64,000 bases of DNA. Source: Acinetobacter sp. WC-141. GTDB lineage: Bacteria > Pseudomonadota > Gammaproteobacteria > Pseudomonadales > Moraxellaceae. The stretch covers positions 124,001 through 188,000 of the forward strand of contig NZ_AMSS01000088.1 in the NCBI RefSeq assembly GCF_000313935.1, in the 5' to 3' direction. The notes beneath the pieces were generated by a model. The model saw only the letters and a list, made by a program, of their open reading frames with translations, was not told where the DNA came from and did not search any database. The position numbers and the translations under genes are program-made. This document shows positions 1 through 8,668 of the stretch, one piece after another; the stretch's first letter is position 1, and each line of letters begins with the position of its first letter.

Positions 1-176
1 GCCAAAGTCATCATGGTTGGACCAGATATGGTGCCACCAGGACGTTGATGTCTTTGATCGACATGATAATAAACAACCGCTGCTTTGGGTGTGACTGATT
101 CAATCGTGCAATGTTCAAGACTTGGTGGAAATTCCTTTTCAAGAAATGCCACGATTTCTTCTTTTGAGCTTTTCAT
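1..176 (-). CDS. PaaI-like hotdog thioesterase (3' part cut by window edge)
   Basis: The frame opens with an ATG at 176 and runs off the left edge, so only about 58 N-terminal residues are visible. They begin MKSSKEEIVAFLEKEFPP and contain RPGGTISGPTMM, the helix region typical of PaaI/YdiI-type hotdog thioesterases, which hydrolyse acyl-CoA thioesters in the cytoplasm. The catalytic half lies outside the window. The gene points the same way as tmk but is separated from it by about 140 bases holding two inverted repeats, so it probably has its own promoter. The family call is good; the substrate is unknown. Confidence 0.7.
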   Translation of the reverse strand, partial: MKSSKEEIVAFLEKEFPPSLEHCTIESVTPKAAVVYYHVDQRHQRPGGTISGPTMMTL

Positions 177-240
177 CCTTGTTATTCTTCAATCTATAAA
201 TCATATGTAAGATAGCATAAGAAAATAACAGATATTTTCT

Positions 241-269
241 ATGACGTTTTAAATCAGAATTAACGTCAT
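241..269. repeat. 8-bp perfect inverted repeat upstream of the thioesterase
   Basis: ATGACGTT at 241-248 is repeated inverted as AACGTCAT at 262-269, with a 13-base AT-rich spacer. It lies about 65 bases upstream of the thioesterase start. It could be a dimeric regulator operator, or a weak hairpin ending transcription. A run of five T follows it on the plus strand, but no plus-strand gene precedes it. Confidence 0.35.
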
Positions 270-275
270 TTTTCA

Positions 276-300
276 CCACTCCCGTAAAATATGAGAGTGG
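276..300 (-). terminator. Possible terminator after tmk
   Basis: CCACTCCC at 276-283 pairs with GAGAGTGG at 293-300 (8 bp with one wobble), 13 bases beyond the tmk stop on the minus strand. The following T tract is poor on that strand, so this is a candidate only. Confidence 0.4.
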
Positions 301-313
301 CTCACCCAATTAC

Positions 314-913
314 TTAGCCTAAATATTGCAAAGCTTGCTCAAATACCTGATCAGGACTTTGTGTTGCATCTAATCGCTTAATACGCTCCGGTTCAGCTTT
401 CCACAAGGTTTCATAACCTTCACGAACCTTAGTAAAAAAACTTAACTTTTCTTGTTCAAAACGATCTAAAGCTCCGCGTTCACGTGCACGGTCCATCCCG
501 AGTTCAATCGGGGCATCTAACCAGAAAGTCACCTCTGGCATGCGTAAAACAAAGTTCTGATTTAAAAGCTGTAATTTATGTTGGCTTAAACCACGACCAG
601 AACATTGATAAGCAAAACTTGCATCAGTAAAACGATCGCTTAATACAATTTTATTAGATTCTAGAGCTGGCAAAATGACCTGTTGTAAGTGTTGAGCACG
701 TGCCGCATAAATGAGTAGCAACTCTGTATCATGACTCATATTTTCGTCATGGTTCACTGCCAAAAGCATAGAACGTATTTGTTCTGCTAACGGCGTACCC
801 CCCGGTTCACGTGTTAAAACAACTTGTTTACCTTGCTCTTCAAAATACTGATGAATTTTTCGAATGAGTGTAGTTTTACCTACCCCTTCCGTGCCTTCAA
901 AGCTAATAAACAT
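314..913 (-). CDS. tmk: Thymidylate kinase
   Basis: This 199-residue cytoplasmic enzyme phosphorylates dTMP to dTDP for DNA synthesis. The P-loop FEGTEGVGKTT is at residues 5-15, and the DRF motif, DRFTDASFAYQ, is near residue 95. The RARERG segment around residue 145 fits the LID region. Length matches the family. It is the last gene of a pabC-mltG-tmk run, with 9 bases between it and mltG; the same gene order with tmk after pabC and yceG is seen in many gammaproteobacteria. The ATG at 913 follows a GGAAAAGAG ribosome binding site. Confidence 0.96.
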   Translation of the reverse strand: MFISFEGTEGVGKTTLIRKIHQYFEEQGKQVVLTREPGGTPLAEQIRSMLLAVNHDENMSHDTELLLIYAARAQHLQQVILPALESNKIVLSDRFTDASFAYQCSGRGLSQHKLQLLNQNFVLRMPEVTFWLDAPIELGMDRARERGALDRFEQEKLSFFTKVREGYETLWKAEPERIKRLDATQSPDQVFEQALQYLG

Positions 914-922
914 CTCTTTTCC

Positions 923-1993
923 TTATTTCTTCGATCTCAACACGGATAAGTACTCTTGCACCGCTTGATTATGCGCTTGCAAGCTTGCCGTAAATTTATG
1001 CCCACCATTGCCAGTCGCTACAAAATAGATGTTATTTGAGTCATCTGGGTGTAACGCTGCTTCAATTGCTTTTTGGCTTGGTAAAGCAATTGGCGTTGGC
1101 GGTAAGCCATTAATAGTATAAGTATTATATGCAGTTGGGGTACGGAGGTCTTCTCGAGTAATATTGCCTTTATAATTATTACCCATACCGTAAATAACAG
1201 TTGGATCCGTTTGTAAACGCATACCAATTTTTAAACGACGAACAAAAACGCCTGAAACTTGTGTAAGTTCACTGTCTAAACTTGTTTCTTTCTCAACAAT
1301 AGAAGCCATAATTAATGCTTCATATTTATCTTTATAAGGTAAATTCGGTGCACGATTTGCCCAAGCTGCATCTAGAGCTTTCATTTGACGGTGGTATAAA
1401 TCGGTAAGAATTTTCTTATCTGTTTCACCTTTGGCAAAGAAATAAGTATTAGGTGCGAACAAACCTTCAGGATGCCCATAAGGAATCCCAAGCGCCTTCA
1501 TCAGCTGATCATCTGGTAAATCTAATATTGTATTTTTTACGTTTTTATCATTTTTGAGTGCAGTAATAAGCTGTTTAAAAGTTGTACCTTCAATGACCAA
1601 GACACGGTTCATCTGAGCATTATCTGCATCAGATAGCATTTCTAATACTTCTCTTACACTCATTCCCTGTTCAATTTCATACACACCAGCTTTCATACTG
1701 TCATGAATCATAAACTTCTGATAAAGCTTTAATACCACTGGAAAGCTAATTTTGCCTTCTTTCGCCAAACGATCAATAAAACCAGAATAGGTTTCACCAG
1801 ATGTAATGGATAACATCTGTTTTTTGCCTTCAATAGGATAAGCTTTAAATAGACTCGACCATAAAATGGCAAAAGTAGAAATTAAAATAATAAAAAGGCC
1901 AATTAGAACCAATCGCTTAGAAAATTTTGGAGCTTGTTTTTTGTTATTTTTCTTGGCGTTTTTTGCTTTCGCATTCACAGGTGGCTTCGGCAT
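923..1993 (-). CDS. mltG: Endolytic murein transglycosylase MltG (YceG)
   Basis: This 356-residue inner-membrane lytic transglycosylase cleaves nascent glycan strands and is thought to set strand length. The N terminus is Lys/Ala/Asn-rich and cytoplasmic, followed by one membrane helix at about residues 28-48 (LVLIGLFIILISTFAILW). A LysM-like region and the YceG catalytic domain follow. The catalytic glutamate lies in MASIVEKETSLDSE, and the conserved RLQTDPTVIYG and YNTYTINGLPPTPI blocks are present. The start is one base from the end of pabC, so the genes are probably co-transcribed and translationally coupled. Confidence 0.95.
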   Translation of the reverse strand: MPKPPVNAKAKNAKKNNKKQAPKFSKRLVLIGLFIILISTFAILWSSLFKAYPIEGKKQMLSITSGETYSGFIDRLAKEGKISFPVVLKLYQKFMIHDSMKAGVYEIEQGMSVREVLEMLSDADNAQMNRVLVIEGTTFKQLITALKNDKNVKNTILDLPDDQLMKALGIPYGHPEGLFAPNTYFFAKGETDKKILTDLYHRQMKALDAAWANRAPNLPYKDKYEALIMASIVEKETSLDSELTQVSGVFVRRLKIGMRLQTDPTVIYGMGNNYKGNITREDLRTPTAYNTYTINGLPPTPIALPSQKAIEAALHPDDSNNIYFVATGNGGHKFTASLQAHNQAVQEYLSVLRSKK

Positions 1994-1994
1994 A

Positions 1995-2807
1995 TTAATG
2001 AATCTGATTTAAGTTAAGGATATGAAATAAATCTATGCATGCCTGTGTTTCTAGCGTTTTCTCACCTAAATGAGTGACTACTCGCATAGGGTTTAAAGCA
2101 TTACAAAAGAATAGACTTTGTATTTCAGATACTTCATCCAACTCAATTACACGTACTTCACAGGCAATACCATGGTGCTGCATACGCGCCAGAATTTCTG
2201 CCCGCATTACACCGTGGACGCCATTATAGCGAAGTTCCGGAGTAATCCATCTATCATTTAAGCGAATAAAACAATTACTGCTGACTCCTTCAACAATATA
2301 ACCTTGTACATCAGTAACTAATGCTTCAGCCCACCCTAGTTGATCTGCTTCTTTTTTTAGCACTACTTGTTCAAGACGGTTTAAAGATTTAAGCCCGACC
2401 AAGCTCGGCATGGTTAAACCTAAAGCCTGATTTAAAACTCCGCACTGGATAAAGTCTGGCTGAAATTGCTCTAAAGCTTTCGGATAAAACCAGATATAAA
2501 TATCGGCGTCATGCTTTGGCAAACTATAACCACGGTCACCTATCCCACGACTAATCACAATTTTTAAAGTGCCGTTCAGCACGAGGTTCTGCTTTTGTAG
2601 TTGTTGTAAGCTCTGCTCTATTAATTCAAAATCCGCAGTTAAAGACAGTTTTTGACATGCAAGTTTTAGACGCTCCCAATGTCTTTCTTGAAGCTCAATT
2701 TTATTTTCAAAAACACGAATTGTGGTAAAGCATCCATCCCCATAATGAAATGCTCGATCCAGTAAAGGAATGGTTTCAACAGGTTGCCCATTTTTAAAAC
2801 ACCACAT
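1995..2807 (-). CDS. pabC: Aminodeoxychorismate lyase
   Basis: This 270-residue PLP-dependent fold-type IV lyase turns 4-amino-4-deoxychorismate into p-aminobenzoate and pyruvate for folate synthesis. Early residues contain DRAFHYGDGCFTT, the conserved entry loop. SLNRLEQVVLKKEA carries the region around the PLP lysine (GLKSLNRLEQ), and EGVSSNCFI is the phosphate-binding block. It opens the minus-strand pabC-mltG-tmk run, facing away from the sulfate-binding protein gene. Related branched-chain or D-amino acid transaminases share the fold, but position next to mltG and tmk supports PabC. Confidence 0.93.
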   Translation of the reverse strand: MWCFKNGQPVETIPLLDRAFHYGDGCFTTIRVFENKIELQERHWERLKLACQKLSLTADFELIEQSLQQLQKQNLVLNGTLKIVISRGIGDRGYSLPKHDADIYIWFYPKALEQFQPDFIQCGVLNQALGLTMPSLVGLKSLNRLEQVVLKKEADQLGWAEALVTDVQGYIVEGVSSNCFIRLNDRWITPELRYNGVHGVMRAEILARMQHHGIACEVRVIELDEVSEIQSLFFCNALNPMRVVTHLGEKTLETQACIDLFHILNLNQIH

Positions 2808-3070
2808 GTTTAATTCACCCTTTGCTAAAAACCACCCAACAATACAACACCTTTCATTTAAATAATAAATGACTGATTTTAAAAAATTATACCGATTTCG
2901 TATCTACTTTTGAAACTTGTTATATATCAAGATTTAAGAATTACTTATCTCTTTTTACTATTTCTATTTTTTTCATATTAAATTCGTTTTTTATTATTTT
3001 TTTAGAATAAAGACTAGCGCTATTCTGCGTTCATGTTTTGAACATTTCATATTTTTTGAGGACTTATCTC

Positions 3071-4078
3071 ATGCGTTTTTCTCAATTAAAAGTCGGGGTT
3101 ATCGCTGCACTTCTATCTGTTTCATCATTTGCAGCTCAAGAATTTTTAAACGTTTCTTACGACCCTACTCGTGAGTTATATACAGATTTCAATAAACAGT
3201 TCGGTACTTACTGGAAACAACGTACTGGTCAAGATATTGAGTTCAAACAATCACACGGCGGTTCTGGCAAACAGGCGCGTGCAGTGATTGATGGCCTCAA
3301 TGCAGATGTAGTGACATTAGCACTTGCGGCTGATATTGACGAAATTGCGGAAAAAGCAAAATTACTTCCAGCTGACTGGCAGAAAAAACTGCCACAGAAC
3401 TCTACCCCATACACTTCAACAATTGTGTTTTTAGTGCGTAAAGGTAATCCAAAGCAAATTAAAGACTGGGCTGATTTAATCAAACCAGGCGTAGAAATTA
3501 TTACGCCAAACCCGAAAACCTCAGGTGGTGCCCGTTGGAATTATCTAGCAGCGTGGGCTTGGGCAAAACATCAACCAGGTGGCAATGATGCAAAAGCACA
3601 AGAGTATGTTCGTCAAATTTATAAACATACTAAAGTTCTAGATTCTGGTGCTCGTGGCGCAACCACAACTTTTGCTGAACGTGGCATTGGTGACGTATTA
3701 CTGGCTTGGGAAAATGAGGCTCATTTAGCTCTTCGTGAACAACCAGGCAAATTCGAAATTATTACCCCGTCTCTTTCAATTTTGGCCGAACCTCCAGTCG
3801 CAATTGTAGAAAAGAATGCAACTAAAAAAGGCAACTTAACCATTGCTAAAGGCTATCTCAACTACTTGTATTCACCAGCTGGCCAAGAAATTGCAGCACG
3901 TAACTTCTACCGCCCGCGTAATGCAGCCGTTCTTAAGAAATACAGCAATGTATTTAAGCCATTGAAACTCGTTACGATCGACAAAGAGTTTGGTGGTTGG
4001 ACGAAGGTACAAAAACAACACTTCGACAATGGTGGTGTTTTCGATCAAATCGTGAAAATCAATAGTGCAGAGAAGTAA
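3071..4078 (+). CDS. sbp: Periplasmic sulfate-binding protein
   Basis: This 335-residue protein is the sulfate/thiosulfate-binding component of the CysTWA importer. It has a clear signal peptide, [22 protein letters not shown], with cleavage expected before QEF. The mature part shows family motifs: [22 protein letters not shown] and [17 protein letters not shown] longer TTG-initiated reading from 3038 exists, but the ATG at 3071 follows GAGGA at a good distance and gives a proper signal peptide. It starts the sulfate cluster. Sbp and CysP cannot be cleanly separated by eye, so the symbol is the more generic choice. CysB control is likely given the neighbour, but no operator is identified. Confidence 0.9.
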   Translation: MRFSQLKVGVIAALLSVSSFAAQEFLNVSYDPTRELYTDFNKQFGTYWKQRTGQDIEFKQSHGGSGKQARAVIDGLNADVVTLALAADIDEIAEKAKLLPADWQKKLPQNSTPYTSTIVFLVRKGNPKQIKDWADLIKPGVEIITPNPKTSGGARWNYLAAWAWAKHQPGGNDAKAQEYVRQIYKHTKVLDSGARGATTTFAERGIGDVLLAWENEAHLALREQPGKFEIITPSLSILAEPPVAIVEKNATKKGNLTIAKGYLNYLYSPAGQEIAARNFYRPRNAAVLKKYSNVFKPLKLVTIDKEFGGWTKVQKQHFDNGGVFDQIVKINSAEK

Positions 4079-4108
4079 TTCTTTGTACTAAAGATAAGGA
4101 GAACAGAC

Positions 4109-4717
4109 ATGATTCACACTGTAATTGTTCCGGGTGTAGGTGGAAGTGAACAACAGCATTGGCAATCTTGGTTGCAGCGTAAACTCGTGTCTAGTTCTCG
4201 TGTTGAGCAAAAAAACTGGGATAGACCCGTATTAAGCGAATGGGTTGAGCAATTCGTTAAAACAGTTCAAGTAGCGCCAGCTCCTATACAAATTGTTGCT
4301 CATAGCTTTGGTTGCTTAACAAGTGTGGCTGCTCTAGCAGAGTATCCAGAGTTAAAAAACCGAGTTAAGAAACTTATTTTAGTCGCTCCAGCAAATCCAG
4401 CACGCTTTGGGGAAGCAGGATTTGCTCGACATAGTTTGACCGACTTCAAAGAGTATTTTCATCAGTTAAAGATTGATGTGCCAACATCTCTTCTCATTAG
4501 TGAAAATGATCCATGGCTCGGTTTTTTTGATGCTTTACAACTTGCGAATGCATGGAAATTAAATCCGGTTAACCTTGGTGAAGTCGGCCATATTAATGTT
4601 GCCTCAGGTTTTGGACCGTTTCCGGATTTGCTGAATTATTTGATTCCAGAAGATTCGATGTGTAGTCACTCATCTATCGACCCGGTAAAGACTCATTTCT
4701 CTTTGAAATTTGCTTAA
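4109..4717 (+). CDS. RBBP9/YdeN-type alpha/beta hydrolase in the sulfate operon
   Basis: This 202-residue cytoplasmic serine hydrolase has the small RBBP9/YdeN fold. PGVGGSEQQHWQSWL at the N terminus is the family's oxyanion region. The nucleophile serine lies in AHSFGC (about residue 66), the acid in SENDPW and the histidine in VGHIN. The ribosome binding site AAGGAGA precedes the ATG. It sits 30 bases after the sulfate-binding protein gene and 80 before cysT, so it is probably co-transcribed with the transporter. No substrate is known; a role in sulfur-ester or thioester scavenging would be a guess from position. Confidence 0.85.
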   Translation: MIHTVIVPGVGGSEQQHWQSWLQRKLVSSSRVEQKNWDRPVLSEWVEQFVKTVQVAPAPIQIVAHSFGCLTSVAALAEYPELKNRVKKLILVAPANPARFGEAGFARHSLTDFKEYFHQLKIDVPTSLLISENDPWLGFFDALQLANAWKLNPVNLGEVGHINVASGFGPFPDLLNYLIPEDSMCSHSSIDPVKTHFSLKFA

Positions 4718-4797
4718 TACCCATCCTTATATTGCACCGTTTATCTTTATTTATTCGCTTACTGGTTTCAGCAGGCTTTTCTCTTTGAGGAAATATC

Positions 4798-5631
4798 ATG
4801 TCGCAGCGATCCCGAGTGCTGCCTGGGTTTGGTCTATCTTTGGGCTTCACCCTCGCCTATGTATCTTTTATTGTGCTTATTCCATTAGCCGCAGTCTTTA
4901 TCAAATCATTTGGAATCGGATGGGACGGGTTATGGGAAATTTTAACGTCTGAGCGTATTTTAAAATCGCTTCAACTCAGTTTTAGTTCAGCTTTAATAGC
5001 AGCCTTTATTAATGTTGTGTTTGGCCTACTTCTGGCTTGGTGCCTTGTACGCTATAACTTTCCTGGAAAACGTCTGGTTGATGCATTAGTTGATCTACCT
5101 TTTGCCCTTCCAACCGCAGTTGCAGGTATTGCACTGACTTCGCTCTATGCCCCTACTGGCTGGCTTGGTCAATATTTAGAACCCTTGGGCATTCAGGTCG
5201 CATATAGTCCAATTGGTATTACATTGGCATTGGTTTTCATTGGTATTCCATTCATTGTAAGAACAGTACAACCTGTACTTAGTGATATTGAAACCGAGCT
5301 TGAAGAAGCAGCTTCGGCACTTGGCGCGAATCGCTGGCAAACTATTACTAAAATTATTTTACCGATATTACTACCGGCTCTATTCACAGGTTTTGCTTTA
5401 GCATTTGCCCGCGGCGTGGGTGAATATGGTTCGGTTATTTTTATTGCGGGTAACCAGCCATTTAAAACAGAAATTGCGCCACTTATGATCATTTCACGCC
5501 TTGAAGAATATGATTACGCAGGTGCAACCACTATTGCTGCGGTCATGTTAGTTCTCTCTTTCATTATTTTATTTGCCATTAATTTACTTCAAGCGTGGGC
5601 GAACCGTCGTACAGGGAGAAATGTCACATGA
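4798..5631 (+). CDS. cysT: Sulfate/thiosulfate ABC transporter permease CysT
   Basis: This 277-residue inner-membrane permease has about six helices, starting at residues 13-38. The cytoplasmic EAA loop appears as [23 protein letters not shown], the contact site for Cys[17 protein letters not shown] is typical of the CysT/CysU family. The ATG at 4798 follows GAGGAAA. The stop overlaps the cysW start as ATGA, which implies coupled translation. With CysW, CysA and the binding protein it forms the sulfate importer. It is also called cysU. Confidence 0.95.
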   Translation: MSQRSRVLPGFGLSLGFTLAYVSFIVLIPLAAVFIKSFGIGWDGLWEILTSERILKSLQLSFSSALIAAFINVVFGLLLAWCLVRYNFPGKRLVDALVDLPFALPTAVAGIALTSLYAPTGWLGQYLEPLGIQVAYSPIGITLALVFIGIPFIVRTVQPVLSDIETELEEAASALGANRWQTITKIILPILLPALFTGFALAFARGVGEYGSVIFIAGNQPFKTEIAPLMIISRLEEYDYAGATTIAAVMLVLSFIILFAINLLQAWANRRTGRNVT

Positions 5632-6512
5632 ACCTACATACAGACAGCAATGCACTTGCCTTGAAATTGCAATCTCGTGACGCGACACGTGAGCCGACTT
5701 GGGTACGTTATACCCTAATTACCATTGCACTGATTTTCTTTCTCAGCTGCCTGATGTTGCCACTTATTTTGGTTTTCGTTGAAGCATTTAAACAGGGACT
5801 TGAAGTCTATGTTCAGGCTTTGATTGATCCAGATACATTATCAGCAGTGAAGTTAACATTACTCACCGCAGCAATTGCAGTTCCGATTAACGTGATATTT
5901 GGTGTGGCTGCAGCTTGGGCGGTTTCTAAGTTCCAGTTTAAAGGTAAGGCAATTTTAACCACTATCATTGATATGCCTTTTTCGGTTTCACCTGTTATTG
6001 CAGGCTTAATGATCGTATTGATTTTTGGCGCACAAGGTTGGTTAGGCGGCTGGTTAATGGACCACGACATTAAGATTTTATATGCCGTGCCTGGAATTGT
6101 TTTAGCCACTATCTTTATTACGGTTCCCTTTGTAGCACGTGAATTAATTCCACTCATGGAAGCTCAAGGAACTGAAGAGGAAGAAGCAGCAATTGTACTC
6201 GGTGCATCAGGATGGCAAACCTTTTGGAAAGTGACACTTCCAAACATTAAATGGGGTTTGATTTACGGCGTGATTCTGTGTAATGCCCGCGCAATGGGTG
6301 AATTTGGTGCAGTATCGGTAGTTTCCGGCCACATCCGCGGTGAAACCAATACCCTGCCACTTCATGTCGAAATTTTATATAACGAGTACACCTTTAGCGC
6401 AGCGTTTGCCGTGTCCTCATTACTTGCTTTCTTAGCCCTATTAACACTGATATTGAAAACGTGGTTAGAACTACATCAAGACAAACCAGAACCGCATTCA
6501 ACTGATTCGTAA
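5628..6512 (+). CDS. cysW: Sulfate/thiosulfate ABC transporter permease CysW
   Basis: This 294-residue inner-membrane permease is the partner of CysT. The EAA loop is [23 protein letters not shown], and [16 protein letters not shown] is a CysW signature. An upstream GTG at 5595 would add 11 residues read out of the cysT 3' end. The ATG at 5628 is preferred because it follows AGGGAG and overlaps the cysT stop by four bases. cysA follows after 11 bases. Confidence 0.95.
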   Translation: MNLHTDSNALALKLQSRDATREPTWVRYTLITIALIFFLSCLMLPLILVFVEAFKQGLEVYVQALIDPDTLSAVKLTLLTAAIAVPINVIFGVAAAWAVSKFQFKGKAILTTIIDMPFSVSPVIAGLMIVLIFGAQGWLGGWLMDHDIKILYAVPGIVLATIFITVPFVARELIPLMEAQGTEEEEAAIVLGASGWQTFWKVTLPNIKWGLIYGVILCNARAMGEFGAVSVVSGHIRGETNTLPLHVEILYNEYTFSAAFAVSSLLAFLALLTLILKTWLELHQDKPEPHSTDS

Positions 6513-6523
6513 GGAATGAAATC

Positions 6524-7585
6524 ATGAGTATTCAAGTTAAAAATATTGAAAAACACTTTGGTGCATTCCATGCGCTTAAAAATATTTCGCTAGATTTTCC
6601 GGAAGGTGAACTGGTTGCCCTACTCGGCCCATCTGGTTGCGGTAAAACAACCCTACTTCGAATTATTGCAGGTCTAGAATCAGCTGATGGCGGTCAAGTG
6701 TTACTTGAAGGTGAAGATGCAACCAATGTACATGTGCGTGAGCGTCAGGTCGGCTTTGTATTTCAGCACTATGCTTTATTTCGTCACATGACTGTGTTTG
6801 ACAATATTGCCTTTGGATTACGTGTTCGTCCTCGTGCAACACGTCCTTCAGAAGCTGAAATTAAAAAACGTGTTACTCGTTTACTTGATCTAGTTCAACT
6901 TGGATTTTTGGCAGATCGCTACCCTGCTCAGCTCTCGGGCGGACAACGTCAGCGTATTGCTTTAGCCCGTGCTTTGGCAGTCGAACCACGAGTATTATTA
7001 CTTGATGAACCATTTGGTGCTCTAGATGCCAAAGTCCGTAAGGAGTTACGTCGCTGGTTACGTAACTTGCACGATGAATTGCATATCACTTCAATTTTTG
7101 TGACCCACGATCAAGAAGAAGCACTTGAAGTTGCAGATCAGATTATTGTCATGAATAAAGGTAATGTCGAGCAGATCGGTTCACCGCGTGAAGTTTATGA
7201 AAAACCATCAACACCATTTGTATTTGATTTCTTGGGTCAGGCAAATCGTTTTGAAGGTGAAAACACAGACGGTATTATCCGTATTGGCAATGACCGTATT
7301 CAATTACCAACGTTAGTTGAAGCGCCTCAAGGAAAAGTGATTGCTTTTGCCCGTCCAGATGAGTTACATATTCACTCGCAACCGCAAGCGAATACGATTG
7401 AAGCGACGTTTGTACGTGAAATCTGGATTGCTGGAAAAGTTGTGGCGGAATTACAAGACCGTAATGGACGTTTAATTGAGATTGCTCTGAGCAATGAAGC
7501 TGCAAAATTACATGCGTTTAAACCAAATCAAACTGTTTGGGTGAGTGCATCTCAACTGCACTTATTTGCAGATCAAGTTGCTTAA
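6524..7585 (+). CDS. cysA: Sulfate/thiosulfate ABC transporter ATPase CysA
   Basis: This 353-residue ATPase powers sulfate import. Walker A is GPSGCGKTT (about residues 36-44), the Q-loop is in VFQHYALF, the ABC signature is LSGGQRQR, Walker B is [12 protein letters not shown] and the switch histidine is in [11 protein letters not shown]-terminal regulatory TOBE-like domain covers roughly residues 240-353, as usual in CysA. It ends the transporter genes; cysB starts 71 bases later, beyond two hairpins. Confidence 0.96.
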   Translation: MSIQVKNIEKHFGAFHALKNISLDFPEGELVALLGPSGCGKTTLLRIIAGLESADGGQVLLEGEDATNVHVRERQVGFVFQHYALFRHMTVFDNIAFGLRVRPRATRPSEAEIKKRVTRLLDLVQLGFLADRYPAQLSGGQRQRIALARALAVEPRVLLLDEPFGALDAKVRKELRRWLRNLHDELHITSIFVTHDQEEALEVADQIIVMNKGNVEQIGSPREVYEKPSTPFVFDFLGQANRFEGENTDGIIRIGNDRIQLPTLVEAPQGKVIAFARPDELHIHSQPQANTIEATFVREIWIAGKVVAELQDRNGRLIEIALSNEAAKLHAFKPNQTVWVSASQLHLFADQVA

Positions 7586-7596
7586 GAAATATATTT

Positions 7597-7636
7597 GGTG
7601 AGGAAATATCTGGCGGAACTAAAGCCCGTCCTCACC
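7597..7636 (+). other. Hairpin between cysA and cysB
   Basis: GGTGAGGA at 7597-7604 is perfectly complementary to TCCTCACC at 7629-7636. Within the loop, GGC and GCC can add three more pairs. Only a short TCTTTT follows, so it may act as a weak terminator, a processing site or a stability element separating transporter from regulator expression. Confidence 0.55.
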
Positions 7637-7653
7637 TCTTTTGAGGAAAAGAG
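7636..7653 (+). promoter_or_regulatory. cysB: Hairpin presenting the cysB ribosome binding site
   Basis: CTCTTTT at 7636-7642 pairs perfectly with AAAAGAG at 7647-7653, leaving GAGG, the likely Shine-Dalgarno core, as a four-base loop ten bases before the cysB ATG. Its first base is shared with the preceding hairpin, so full formation of both is mutually constrained. Whether this regulates anything is inference. Confidence 0.45.
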
Positions 7654-7656
7654 TTA

Positions 7657-8580
7657 ATGAACTTTCAACAATTAAGAATTATCCGAGAAACTGTACGCCA
7701 AAACTTTAACTTAACCGAAGCATCGGCTGCACTCTACACGTCTCAATCGGGTGTAAGTAAGCATATTAAAGATTTAGAAGATGAGCTAGGTGTACAACTT
7801 TTTATACGAAAAGGTAAACGTCTTTTAGGTTTAACCGAACCAGGACAATCTCTTCTTGGCATCGTTGAACGCATGTTAGTTGATGCTGAAAATATTAAAC
7901 GCCTTGCAGAAGACTTTAATAAAGTTGATGAAGGAACATTAACGATCGCGACTACCCATACTCAGGCACGTTATGTACTGCCTCCGATCGTCAATCAATT
8001 TAAGAAGTTATTTCCTAAAGTTCATTTAATTTTACAACAAGCTAGCCCTGTTGAAATTTCAGAAATGCTCTTACAAGGTGAAGCAGATATCGGAATTGCG
8101 ACAGAGTCTTTAACAACTGAAGAAAATCTAGCAAGTATTCCTTACTATCAATGGCAACACAGTATTATTACACCGCAAAATCATCCTTTAGTGCAGGCAG
8201 AAAAGATTACGCTTGAACTTTTAGCGGACTATCCACTTATTACTTATCATGGCGGTTTTACAGGTCGATCTAAAATTGACAAAGCCTTTGAAGAAGCTCA
8301 ACTTGATGCCGATATTGTAATGTCAGCTCTTGATGCGGATGTGATCAAGACTTATGTCGAGCTCGGCATGGGCGTTGGGATTGTCAATGATGTGGCCTAT
8401 GACACAGAACGTGATCATCGCTTAAAACAAACTAAAACTGATATTTTTGGTGTCAATACAACATGGATTGCGGTTCGTAAAGGCCATTTACTACGCGGCT
8501 ATGGTTACGAGTTTATTTCTTTATGCTCACCTGATGCTGATATTAAAGCACTTAAGAAAATTGCTTACCCAGATGAATAA
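7657..8580 (+). CDS. cysB: LysR-type regulator CysB
   Basis: This 307-residue LysR-family activator is expected to sense N-acetylserine or O-acetylserine and to switch on sulfate uptake and cysteine synthesis. The winged helix-turn-helix spans about residues 1-60, with the recognition segment SQSGVSKHIKDLEDELG. The effector domain starts near residue 90 (LTIATTHTQARYVLP), a block shared by CysB and Cbl. ELGMGVGIV is also conserved. It is next to the transporter it would regulate. Cbl is the alternative; CysB is preferred as the commoner single copy in this genus. Confidence 0.9.
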   Translation: MNFQQLRIIRETVRQNFNLTEASAALYTSQSGVSKHIKDLEDELGVQLFIRKGKRLLGLTEPGQSLLGIVERMLVDAENIKRLAEDFNKVDEGTLTIATTHTQARYVLPPIVNQFKKLFPKVHLILQQASPVEISEMLLQGEADIGIATESLTTEENLASIPYYQWQHSIITPQNHPLVQAEKITLELLADYPLITYHGGFTGRSKIDKAFEEAQLDADIVMSALDADVIKTYVELGMGVGIVNDVAYDTERDHRLKQTKTDIFGVNTTWIAVRKGHLLRGYGYEFISLCSPDADIKALKKIAYPDE

Positions 8581-8596
8581 AGATTAAAAATAAATA

Positions 8597-8618
8597 AAAG
8601 AGCTTTTTAGCTCTTTTA
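8597..8618 (+). terminator. Rho-independent terminator after cysB
   Basis: AAAGAGC and GCTCTTT form a short stem with a T-rich loop, 17 bases after the cysB stop and followed by an AT-rich run. Confidence 0.75.
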
Positions 8619-8637
8619 TTTTATTAGACGTAAAAAA

Positions 8638-8655
8638 AACGAGCCGTAGCTCGTT
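8638..8655 (-). terminator. Rho-independent terminator after carO
   Basis: AACGAGC and GCTCGTT form a 7-bp stem with a four-base loop. Runs of A and T flank it on either side, so it could work in both directions. It lies 14 bases beyond the carO stop on the minus strand. Confidence 0.85.
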
Positions 8656-8668
8656 TTTTTTTAAGATC

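Noticed and set aside
4710-4952. 80-residue frame between the hydrolase and cysT
   Set aside because: It overlaps cysT in another frame; cysT has the clear family protein and its own ribosome binding site.
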